From Phycomyces nitens (Eukaryota; Mucoromycota; Mucoromycetes; Mucorales; Phycomycetaceae): DNA of 64,000 bases. The position numbers and the translations under genes are program-made. The number at the start of each line of letters is the position of its first letter. Positions within the stretch are counted from its first letter, which is position 1. The stretch spans positions 2,108,001 to 2,172,000 of the forward strand of contig JAHRBC010000002.1 of NCBI GenBank assembly GCA_022702545.1, written 5' to 3'. A model generated the notes under the pieces. The model made no database searches. It saw nothing but the letters and a program-made list of their open reading frames with translations, and was not told the DNA's origin. Positions 12,306-21,799 of this stretch are shown here, in pieces.

Positions 12306-13496
12306 TGACACGGGTGTTGTAGGGTTTCCAGCTTCGCCCACTTCTCTCCATTTCACGTGACCTTTCCAAGGTCTTCCCTGCTAGAAAGCGTGACGTAGCA
12401 TCCTGATCAACTTGGCAACGTCACCTTTCTCCATTTGCAAGTCACCTTATTTCTCATATCTCCCTTTTCTCCGCACTTCTTTGATTTTCCATATTTGTCA
12501 CCCTCGTCCTCATTTCAAACCCCTCCTATCCATTTCCATATTTATCCATTGTACACTATTTTTGTCATCTATCTTCCCTTCCCTTCTCCCCACGTTGCTG
12601 TCTGTGCGCACTTATCTTTCTCTTCATGTTATCTACCTCTTTACACCCTCTCACACATCGGCACTTCATTTTATTCATACCCCTTCATATCTCTGTCCCT
12701 TCTCTCACACTGCTCACTTTATCATATTACTGTTATCCATATCTTCATACTTCATATTTACATTGTCTTCGCACATTTTCATATCTCATTTTGTCTTATC
12801 ATATTTGTCCTCCATTTTTATATTATCACCTTCACTGTATATCCCATTTTCTCATACTATCATATCTTATTTTGTCTTATCATCTCATACCTCTCCCCCA
12901 AAGTCATTATTATCCTTATCCATTATCTCATATACTGTTCTATTTTTCATTCACACACCCAATTCCTATATTTTATTATTAATCAATTCACCATTTATCA
13001 CTAAGTAACATTTTACGAAGTCTATATAAGAGACCAAAATTTCAATCAATAAACATTATCAGTTATCTCTCTCTTATTTTCCATCCCTGAATTAGTGAAT
13101 TGTCTTGTATAGAAATTCCTAAACATACTTCGTGCCAAGATTGATTTTTCTTTTCATCCAATTCCCTTTTCCGTCCAAATCTGTATCTTCCCAGTACCTT
13201 GCTGTCAACTTTAATAATTGTCCTGAGTGAAATTATCTAGTTCCCCTCTCCTATTATATCTCTTCCTCCCTGTTTCCATTGCTGTCAAGAATATATCTAA
13301 CTGTCCCAAGCGAAGTTCATATATCTCTGTCTATTTCTTCATTTTCTCTTCTTTTGTCCTCTTGCTGTCTTTGAATTGCGGTTCTACCCCCGTTATATTC
13401 ATTCTTTATCGCACCCTCGTTATTGTCAACGTGAGGTATTCAATTTACTATATTTTTCTGACTCGTTTTCACTCACAACAAACTCAACACGCGTCA
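12306..13496 (+). mobile_element. Solo LTR, family A, copy 2
   Basis: Near-identical to copy 1 at 10345-11427 but about 108 bases longer. The extra block near 12730-12835 holds additional tatcttcatact-like pyrimidine repeats. Termini are TGACACGGG and ACACGCGTCA. No matching target duplication is left. Confidence 0.85.
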
Positions 13497-13502
13497 TATT
13501 GA

Positions 13503-14254
13503 TGACACGTGTGTTGTAGCCAGGTTCGGTTTTGACCATGAAGCCGGACCAAGGGCCCGGACATAGACGTAGGAGGGGTCGGTGGCCGGACAAGTCCGAG
13601 TAAGAAGTCCGAGCCGAGTGAGTTGGGCGGGTTTCCGGTGAGGTGATGTTGGCTGGGCGATCCCCAAGTTTCTATATTTTTCTTTCTTCCCAGTCTTTTC
13701 CCGTTTTTATTTTATCACATTTATTTATTTCCTTTTTTATATTATTTCCTTTCCTATTTCTTTTGTGAATCCTTGACACCTTCTTGCAGGATTGCACCAT
13801 TTAACACCTCTTTAAACAATTGTCTTTGTACAATGTACTTCTTCCATTTTTACCTTTATTATTTTTACAATATTTTTATACTATACTTTATCACACTTGT
13901 CTAGAATTGCATCATTTTATTCACTTATTTCTTTATTCTTTGTTTTACATTGACTGCAATGACACAATTCTATCCAGTTATTTTATTATTTTTGGTTATT
14001 CTTTTTCGATTCTGAATGTCTATAAAAGACATTCAGTTTTCAATCAATAAAAGATATCTTTCGTTGGGTTTAATACCGGTTCTATTTTATTTTATTTGTA
14101 CTTTTCGATCTCTGAAGAGCAGTGATATTTTGCCCGGTTACATTTTGGGAATATACTGTTGAGTTTCATTAGTCATTTTCTTTATCTATATTATCGTTTT
14201 ACTATTTGCCGTCGTTCGTCACTATACACAACCGTATATACACATCACGCATCA
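13503..14254 (+). mobile_element. Solo LTR, family C
   Basis: TGACACGTGTGTTGTAGCC to CACATCACGCATCA. The first ~130 bases are GC-rich (gccggaccaagggcccgg), unlike the rest. A promoter-like tctataaaag and aatcaataaaag lie near 14017-14050. It abuts the 5' LTR of the Ty3 element with TTTT between them. Confidence 0.7.
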
Positions 14255-14258
14255 TTTT

Positions 14259-15238
14259 TGACACGTTGCATTGTGGTTTTGTTGGCTCTTTGCATTTGCC
14301 CGGACCAAACCCCTTCCCGGCCCATGACGTGTACCGAACTCAAGGTCTTTCCGGCAAGAATGTATTTGTAACACCGACGGCAGCCCAACGATTGCAATGA
14401 TTTCACCCCTTTTTCCTTTTTCTCCTGTTTTCTTGTCCATCCCATTTTTGTTAAAGAGGATGTTGACTTAGTCAAATTTCTCAAGTACTATTTTCTTTGA
14501 CTAAAAATTAGTCAATTATTTCATTATATTTTTCCGTTGCTCTGTTCTTAACACTTTCAGTAAAGAACATCAATTTAGTTTAGAAATCCTTTTTACATTA
14601 TTTCATTTTTCTCTTTAGTTTTCCTTGAAGGTTGTCCTTTACCAAAATTGTTAAAGACACTTCTCATTTTCTTTTAACCGAGCATTATACGATAGTCACT
14701 GATGTCTCTTAGCTCAGTTTCTTATAACAATTTACATCATCTAAGTAGAATTGTTCAATATCGTTTATCCACAAAGTAGTATAAATACCCCTTTGAATTC
14801 TTTCAATAAACGAGGATTATCATCTGTCTTATATTCTGACTGCAAGTTTTTGAGGCACGTGGTTGCTATTTCTCTTGTCGATTTTCCGTTTATTATCTTT
14901 TCATTTTAACCAAGTCCCTGCAGTGGATTGGTTTTGATTATATTATTTGTACCCCTCTTTATATTTTGATTGTTGTATCTTAATTGTTCTCACTTGAGTT
15001 CAGTTATTTCCTTATATCATTTTATTAAGTCTCTCTCGTGGAATAGAGAAACTTAACCCCCTTGTTATTTGTATTTAGAGTGTTCTTGTGGAATAGACAC
15101 TCACTTTTTACCCTATTTTGAAACCATTACCCTCAAACCCGGCAATATCTTTTATTCATTCTTTTATATTTCTATATTTGTTTTATTCAATTTCTTCTTT
15201 ATTGACATCTACCACATCGCCAAGCACCACACACGTCA
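14259..15238 (+). repeat. 5' LTR of Ty3/gypsy element
   Basis: TGACACGTTGC... to ...ACACACGTCA. Contains the promoter-like agtataaataccc and ttcaataaacg near 14780-14815. Homologous to 20287-21265. Confidence 0.93.
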
Positions 15239-15241
15239 AAT

Positions 15242-15264
15242 TGGTGAAGAGAGTGGGATTTGAA
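15242..15264 (+). promoter_or_regulatory. Primer-binding site
   Basis: TGG begins three bases after the 5' LTR. The reverse complement of the 23 bases reads as a full tRNA 3' end: T loop TTCAAAT, T-stem strand CCCAC, acceptor strand TCTCTTC, discriminator A and CCA. Segment lengths (7, 5, 7, 1, 3) match tRNA geometry exactly. I cannot name the primer tRNA. Confidence 0.75.
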
Positions 15265-15324
15265 TCTGTTATTTGTATCCCTGTATTATTTTTATTTCTG
15301 TGTTGTGCCATACCTACCTTCGTG

Positions 15325-16125
15325 ATGGTTGAAGAGAAGAAAAGCCAAATGAGCCTTACCAAGTTCATTGCAAACACCAAACCTTTCTATGGTAATAACC
15401 AAGGGAAGAAGCCAACCACCTTGCTGAAGAGCGTTGACCGTTTGAGACGCGCTGTCAAGATGTCCGACGAAGATGCCCTGGTCGTCGCAGCTTCTTACCT
15501 CCATGGACCAGCAGAACTTTGGTGGGACAGCGTTGAAGACTCAATCACGACTTGGAGCAAGTTTTTGGAAGTGTTCATGAGTCGTTTTGCGTCTGCCCAG
15601 CTGGACAACGTTTGGTGGAAAGAAATCCAGAACACCCGCCAACAATCAGGAGAAACAGTTGACGATGTCGTCTTCGAGCTTTGGGAACTGTTTGGCCACA
15701 TCAAGGTTGAAAGCGAGTCGTTCAAGGTCCATAGCTTGTTGCAAGCGATCGACCCCCAGATCGCATATGAGTTGGAGCAACAGGATGATCTGCCCATTGA
15801 GTTTGAAAAGGTGGCGGAGAAAGCCAGAAAGCTGGAATTGGTCAAGTCAAAGTACCAGAACAACTTGGTTGATCGTTCGGTCTCGTCTGGAATTGGGAGT
15901 AGTGCGCCAAGTGAGGCGTCAACGTTGAGCAACCTGATCAAGGAGTTCCGAGAGCTGAGAGTCCACGTCATTGACCAACCTAGGTCGAAGCCTGCTCCCC
16001 GTCCCTCGCCTGAGAAGCCAAGAGGAAAATGCTGGACTTGTGGCAGCGAAGACCACATGTCGCCGGCATGTCCAAAGCAGCCTAAGAAGGGCGAGGAACA
16101 GGGAAAAGACAACGACCGGCAGTGA
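15325..16125 (+). CDS. gag: Gag polyprotein of Ty3/gypsy element
   Basis: ATG at 15325 is the first in-frame Met after the primer-binding site; the frame upstream is open but lies in LTR sequence. About 266 residues. The retrotransposon gag core is visible (LVVAASYLHGPAELWWDSV, TWSKFLEVFMSRFAS, NTRQQSGETVDDVV) and one CCHC zinc knuckle, CWTCGSEDHMSPAC, lies near the C-terminus for RNA packaging. The frame is intact. It overlaps the protease frame by four bases (gtga, 16122-16125), so pol lies in the -1 frame and probably needs ribosomal frameshifting, as in other Ty3 elements. Confidence 0.9.
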   Translation: MVEEKKSQMSLTKFIANTKPFYGNNQGKKPTTLLKSVDRLRRAVKMSDEDALVVAASYLHGPAELWWDSVEDSITTWSKFLEVFMSRFASAQLDNVWWKEIQNTRQQSGETVDDVVFELWELFGHIKVESESFKVHSLLQAIDPQIAYELEQQDDLPIEFEKVAEKARKLELVKSKYQNNLVDRSVSSGIGSSAPSEASTLSNLIKEFRELRVHVIDQPRSKPAPRPSPEKPRGKCWTCGSEDHMSPACPKQPKKGEEQGKDNDRQ

Positions 16126-18659
16126 ATGAGGGTCCTGCCGGTCCCCAAAACAACCAATTCCCTCAACCCCACTCGACAAGCGTGGAGGCGAAGGAGTCGA
16201 GTAGATCGGTAAACTTCTTGGAAGGAGCCCAGGTGTTCAATGCAGAGAAGCAAGCACATTTGGAGACAAATGGCAATGGTGGCCGCGGAAAACGTAGCAA
16301 AGGCAAGGAACCGGTCAGACCAGGAGAATCCAGTTTCCAGGTAGCCATGGAAGGTGTCCAGCCAATCCCCAGCCAACCAGCCATGCCCATACAACCACCT
16401 GAGCCAACCAAGAGGATCCGGAAGGCACCCAGAAAGTTGCCCATACAACTTCCCCACAAGGACATCTGGAAGCGTTTTCAGGAGATTGATGCTGGCCTTA
16501 CCTTGGCCAATTGGATTTCCCTAGACCGTGCCACGGGAAGGGATATCCGGGATGGGCTTCAGTATCTGTATGCCAGGAAGAACAAGAAACCAGAGGTGAC
16601 AGTGAACGAGGTGAATGTTCTGTCCGTGGATTCTGACGAGTCTGAGGTCTCTGAGGACGGCGGGTATGATAGTGATGACACTACCTACAACTATCCGTAC
16701 AACTACAAGAACATGAGCTTGAGTAAGCCTCTCAAAGGACCGGTGGCAATCAATGACCATGTTGTTCAGGCGATTTTTGACTCTGGCGCGAGTGTCTCGG
16801 TTATTAGCAAGTCCTTGGCCGATCGACTGAACTTGAAGGCGAATGGTGATGAGCTGCACATATCATCACTGGGAAAGGATAGTAGTCGGTCTTGCGCAAT
16901 TACAACCAATGTTCCTATCCGGATTGCTGGAAAGCTGAGGTCTGAGCACATGTGCATTTTGGAAAACAAGACTGGCCAAGACATATGTCTTCTTGGAATG
17001 ACTTGGTATCGCGCACATAACATTTGGCAGTGACCAGGGGACTCTACAATAGTCATTCCTACGAAGCATGGAGCGGGCCAAGTTGAGGTGCAGGGTGAAC
17101 TTGTTTCTGAGGATGGTGGTGCGTCCGATAAAGATGAAGCTCAGCCCATGTTTTCTGTTGATGTGCGGAGCATGGAGGAGATGAAGTTTGGTGGTTATGA
17201 AGAGGAGGTGTTGTTGGTGGATGGAGAAGGAGAGAGAGAGGAAAGGATGGAGGATGGAGAGGCAGTGGAGGATGAGGTACTGGAGGAGATCCAGAGGATT
17301 GTGGAGGAGAACCAGGAGTGTTTTGTGGAGGTCAGTGGCCTTGGGCAGGTTTCCAGCATTGCACACGAGATTCCAACCAGCTCGGAGGATCCCATTAGGT
17401 CACGTCCTTATCGGCTCACTTGGGACAAGGAGAAGCACCTAAGGGAGGAACTGGACCAACTTCTGTCACTTGGCTTGATCCGGCCATCCAAAGGCACCTG
17501 GACTTCCCCAATTTTCTTTGTGCGCAAGCAAGATGGTGGTCTGCGGTTGGTGATCGATTATCGGAGGCTCAACAAGATGACTATCAAGGATGCGTACCCT
17601 CTACCGCACATCAACGAGTTGTTGGACTCCATGAGTGGAGCAAGTTATTTTTCGACGTTGGACGCAGCCTCGGGATACTGGCAAGTCCCGGTGGCAGAGA
17701 ATTCTGTGGAGAAAACAGGATTTGTAACGCATTTTGGGACGTTTGAGTTTTGGGTCATGCCATTTGGTCTTACTTCTGCACCGTCCACCTTCCAAAGGCT
17801 TATGGGTAGTCTACTTGGTCCGTATATTGGTCGATTTGTCAATGTCTTCATAGATGATATCATTATCTTTTCGTAGAGTCTGGAGGAGCATCAAGAACAT
17901 CTGGCGATGATCTTTCGAGTGTGCAGTCAAGCCAACCTGAGACTCAAGAAGGTCAAGTGTAGTTTTGCCAAGAGACAAGTTGAGTACCTGGGACATGTGG
18001 TTTCCGCCGATGGTCTTTCTCCTTGTGAGCGCAACGTCAAGAAGGCAATGGTGATGCCTGCGCCAACCAACATGGAGGAAGTCCGCTCTTTCCTTGGGAC
18101 CGCAGGGTACTATTGGAGGTTCATTGAGTCTTATGCCAAAGTAGCACAGCCACTGACAAAGCTGTTGCAAAAGGGAAAGCCGTTCTTTTGGGATGAAGAA
18201 CAAGAAGAGGCATTCCTGTCCTTGAAGACTTCTTTGACCACCACTCCCGTTTTGGCCTACCCGGACCGGAATCAGACCCAGATCCTGACCATGGATGCTT
18301 CAACCAAGGGCATTGGGGCGATTTTGTCACAGTCTCCAACCGGTGGCCAGAAGGAAGAGAAGGTTGTAGCTTATGCTTTGCGAGGTCTTTGTCAAAGCGA
18401 GCGTAACTACTCGGCGACGCATCTGGAGGCACTTGCTGTGGTGTGGGCAGTGTTTCATTTTCGCCATTACCTGGCTGGTCGACATTTTGTCCTCCAGACC
18501 CACCATTCCGCACTTACTTTTATCTTTGCCAGTGATAAACCCTCCCCCAAGCTTCAAAGATGGGCAGCCGCCTTACTCGAATATGATTTTGAGATCTACC
18601 ACAGGCCAGGAAAGCAGAATCCGGCCGATTCCCTGTCACGTTTGATAAGCACCCAGTAG
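16122..18659 (+). pseudogene. pol: Pol part 1: aspartic protease, reverse transcriptase, RNase H
   Basis: One frame with two in-frame stops (TGA 17031-17033, TAG 17874-17876). The protease motif FDSGASVSVIS lies near 16780. RT blocks in order are WTSPIFFVRKQDGG, LRLVIDYRRLNK, YFSTLDAASGYWQV, FGLTSAPSTFQ and VFIDDIIIF (FIDD in place of YVDD). A tether and RNase H follow: PFFWDEEQEEAF, TMDASTKGIGAIL, HLEALAVVWA and PADSLSRL. Each stop is one C-to-T change away from a sense codon (CGA or CAG). Without read-through the protein would be split in three. Confidence 0.9.
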
Positions 18660-18888
18660 ATCTTTACTGGAATTCATCCACAAGCTTGGTTTTCTTTCTT
18701 TGACGGCAACTTCTCTCTGAGAAGGGTTTTATTATTTTGTTCTGGCAAACTATTTGTACCCCCCTTTTATTTTTATTACTTCCTTTGATATTTATATCAT
18801 TTTCAATCTCTGTATTTATTGTATTTCGTTTATCTCTTTTGTCAATTGAAACTCAAATACAATATTTTTATCAAACCTATATTTTTTT
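18660..18888 (+). other. T-rich spacer between RNase H and integrase frames
   Basis: About 230 bases without coding character in any frame. They separate the frame-3 RNase H end from the frame-1 integrase. In typical Ty3 elements these domains are continuous. Confidence 0.6.
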
Positions 18889-20235
18889 GTGTCCCTGTTC
18901 CTATTGTTTCCCAATATGGAATATTCTTTGTATTTGGCGATCTTCCATTATGTGTCCAATCGGACTTATCCTGCGGATTCCAATGAGTCTACCAAAAGGA
19001 AGGTGCACCACCAAGCCAGCAAGTACGCAGTAATACGCAGAAAGCTTTTCAAGAAATCTGACGATCCTGAGGTACCTGGTCAAGAACTGCTCCATGAAGG
19101 TATAGTCGATGAGGTGATCTCCAAGGTGCATTCTGAGGGCCATTTCGGTGTCAACAACACTTGAAGGAGACTGAAACTTCAGTTTACTGCCCCGAACCTG
19201 TTTGAGCAAGTCCGTTCCTTGGTCCAAGGTTGTCCAGTATGTCAGTATCGTGCCAAGAGACCCCATGTCCGCAATGAGCCCGCAAAAGCAATTCCAACGC
19301 CATCCAGACCGTTCTATATGGTGGGTTGTGATGCGGTTGGTCCAGTTGTGGAGTCCTCGAAGGGTAATCGCTACATCTTGGTGGCGATCAATTATTTGAC
19401 CAGATGGCCGGTAGCAGCAGCAGTGCCAAACATCAATGAAGAAACTACTGCTGACTTTCTCTATAATCACGTTGTCAAGGACTTTGGGGTGCCTACCTTT
19501 CTGTTGACGGATCGAGGGTCCAATTTCACTTCGGGTTATCTAAGGGAGTTCCTATCTCAGTTGGGATGTAGGCATATTACTACCACTGCCTATCGACCCC
19601 AGACGAATGGACTCTGCAAGCGGATGAATCAGACCCTGGTCCAGACAGTCTCCAAGCTGTTGAGTGATGCTGATAAGCCAAATCCCATGTGGGATACGTT
19701 CCTGACTTTGATGTTATTGGCAATCCGGACAATGCCTAATGAAGCGACCAAGTTCTCCCCGTCCATGTTGTTGTTCAGCTATGAGTTGTGAACCCCAAGT
19801 ACCTGGCCAGCCCCTAGGCAAGACTTCGTGGAAGGCAAACTGGCCGAGGCCGTAGCAGCAAGAGTCCGAATTATCCAGTTTGTGACAGACCAAGCCCGTG
19901 TGACAGCAAGGGAGAGAGTCCAAGAAGCGCAAGCCAGGAACCAAGTGCGTTATGACTGAAATGTATTCGTACAAAAGCGGTTCAGCCTTGGCGAGCAAGT
20001 CTTGATGAAGGATATGAAACCTCAGACCAAGTTTGCGAATCGCTGGTTGGGTCCTATGACAGTAGTGAAGGTGAACGACTCTGGTACTTACATGTTGGAT
20101 GGTCCAAACCAAAGGCGTTTACAAAGAGCAGTGCACGGCGATATGTTGGTTCCTTGGAGTACTCACAAGTCTATGATTCCGGATATCCAGGTGTGGCAGG
20201 CCGAACAACAGTTCCAGGCTTGGTTGGAACAGTGA
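18889..20235 (+). pseudogene. Pol part 2: integrase with three stops and mutated catalytic Glu
   Basis: Frame 1, stops TGA at 19162, 19789 and 19957. The N-terminal segment resembles the linker region of other fungal Ty3 pol proteins (PADSNESTKRKVHHQASKY). The HHCC zinc domain is visible: KVHSEGH and, after the first stop, GCPVCQYRAKRP. In the catalytic core GCDAVGP and LLTDRGSNF supply two Asp residues. The expected Glu, 36 positions after the second Asp, reads Lys (NGLCKRMNQTL). A C-terminal chromatin/DNA-binding part follows (RFSLGEQVLMKD, NRWLGPMTVV). All three stops fit CGA-to-TGA change. The enzyme must be dead. Confidence 0.88.
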
Positions 20236-20275
20236 GTTCCAGTGGATTGAGTGTTCCGGTTGTGCTCCGAGCTAG

Positions 20276-20286
20276 CCGTGGGAGGG
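20276..20286 (+). promoter_or_regulatory. Polypurine tract
   Basis: The short purine run gtgggaggg lies directly before the 3' LTR TG, where plus-strand priming occurs in LTR elements. Confidence 0.6.
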
Positions 20287-21265
20287 TGACATGTTGCATT
20301 GTGGTTTTGTCGGCTCTTCGCACTTGCCTGGACCGAACCCCTTCCCAGCCCATGACGTGTACTGAACTCAAGGTCTTTCCGGCAGGAATGTATTTGTAAC
20401 ACCGACGGCAGCCCAACGATTGCAATGATTTCACCCCTTTTTCCTTTTTCTCCTGTTTTCTTGTCCATCCCATTTTTGTTAAAGAGGATGTTGACTTAGT
20501 CAAATTTCTCAAGTACTATTTTCTTTGACTAAAAATTAGTCAATTATTTCATTACATTTTTCCGTTGCTCTGTTCTTAACACTTTCAGTAAAGAACATCA
20601 ATTTAGTTTAGAAATCCTTTTTACATTATTTCATTTTTCTCTTTAGTTTTCCTTGAAGGTTGTCCTTTACCAAAATTGTTAAAGACACTTCTCATTTTCT
20701 TTTAACCAAGCATTTTACGATAGTCACTGATGTCTCTTAGCCCAGTTTCTTATAACAATTTACATCATCTAAGTAGAATTGTTCAATATCGTTTATCCAC
20801 AAAGTAGTATAAATACCCCTTTGAATTCTTTCAATAAACGAGGATTATCATCTGTCTTATATTCTGACTGCAAGTTTTCGAGGCACGTGGTTGCTATTTC
20901 TCTTGTCGATTTTCCGTTTATTATCTTTTCATTTTAACCAAGTCCCTGCAGTGGATTGGTTTTGATTATATTATTTGTACCCCTCTTGTATTTTGATCAT
21001 TGTATCTTAATTGTTCTCACTTGAGTTCAGTTATTTCCTTATATCCTTTTATTAAGTCTCTCTCGTGGAATAGAGAAACTTAACCCCCTTGTTATTTGTA
21101 TTTAGAGTGTTCTTGTGGAATAGACACTCACTTTTTACCCTATTTTGAAACCATTACCCTCAAACCCGGCCATATCTTTTATTCATTCTTTTATATTTCT
21201 ATATTTGTTTTATTCAATTTCTTCTTTATCGACATCTACCACATTGCCAAGCACCACACGCGTCA
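20287..21265 (+). repeat. 3' LTR of Ty3/gypsy element
   Basis: TGACATGTTGC... to ...CACACGCGTCA, matching 14259-15238. The first 100 bases carry about nine differences from the 5' LTR, all transitions, far more than the rest of the LTR. Confidence 0.93.
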
Positions 21266-21269
21266 TTTT

Positions 21270-21413
21270 TGACACAGGTGTTGTAGGATTTCGAGCTTCG
21301 CCCACTTCTCTCCATTTCACGTGACTTTTCCAAGGCCTTCCCTGCTAGAAAGTGTGACGTAGCATCCTGATCAACTTGGCAACGTCACCTTTCTCCATTT
21401 GCAAGTCACCTTA
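21270..21413 (+). mobile_element. Truncated LTR, family A, copy 3
   Basis: Matches the first ~144 bases of the family A LTRs (TGACACAGGTG... gcaagtcacctta), then stops abruptly at the tandem palindromic repeat. Confidence 0.85.
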
Positions 21414-21799
21414 CACTATGGCTAAGAAATTGGCAGTTATCTACCGTTTTGGTAACATAACTGCCGATTTTTTGGTGGGGAAAAACGGTAGATATGACCC
21501 TGTGTAAGGCGAATTTGGTAGTAGCTACCATTTTTATAGTGGCGAAAATCGGCAGATAACTACCGTTTTGGTAACATAACTACCATTTTTCCCCACCAAA
21601 AAATCGGCAGTTATCTACCGTTTTGGTAACATTGCTACCGTTTTTTTGGTGGGCCAAAACGGTAGATATGACCCTGTGTAAGGCGAATTTGGTAGTAGCT
21701 ACCGTTTTTATAGTGGCAAAAATCGGCAGATAACTACCGTTTTGGTAACATAACTACCGTTTTTTTTATCCAACCAAAAATGCTTCCGTTATACACTAT
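21414..21799. repeat. 174-bp tandem repeat with palindromic CTACCGTTTTGGTAAC motifs
   Basis: Two copies at a period of 174 bases (tgaccctgtgtaaggc at 21495 and 21669). Each contains inverted pieces such as ggcagttatctaccg...ggtaacataactgcc that can fold into hairpins. cactatg at the left edge and cactata at the right edge may be element boundaries. Related single motifs occur at about 24827 and 25078. Confidence 0.85.

Larger units (their letters stand above)
14259..21265 (+). mobile_element. Complete but inactive Ty3/gypsy retrotransposon (LTR family D)
   Basis: 7,007 bp with 980/979-bp LTRs, 4-bp flanks TTTT (14255-14258 and 21266-21269), primer-binding site, gag, protease, RT, RNase H, integrase and a purine-rich tract. 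Integrase after RT places it in Ty3/gypsy. By hand count the two LTRs differ at roughly 2-2.5% of positions, mostly transitions, so the insertion is not very recent. At least five in-frame stops and a lost catalytic integrase Glu make it non-autonomous. Confidence 0.93.

Noticed and set aside
10451..13008. Long Ser/Phe/Pro/His-rich open frames of 150-198 codons
   Set aside because: They lie in pyrimidine-rich LTR DNA and recur in both family A copies; no protein features.
15495..16457. 320-codon minus-strand frame
   Set aside because: Antisense of gag/protease; no domain.
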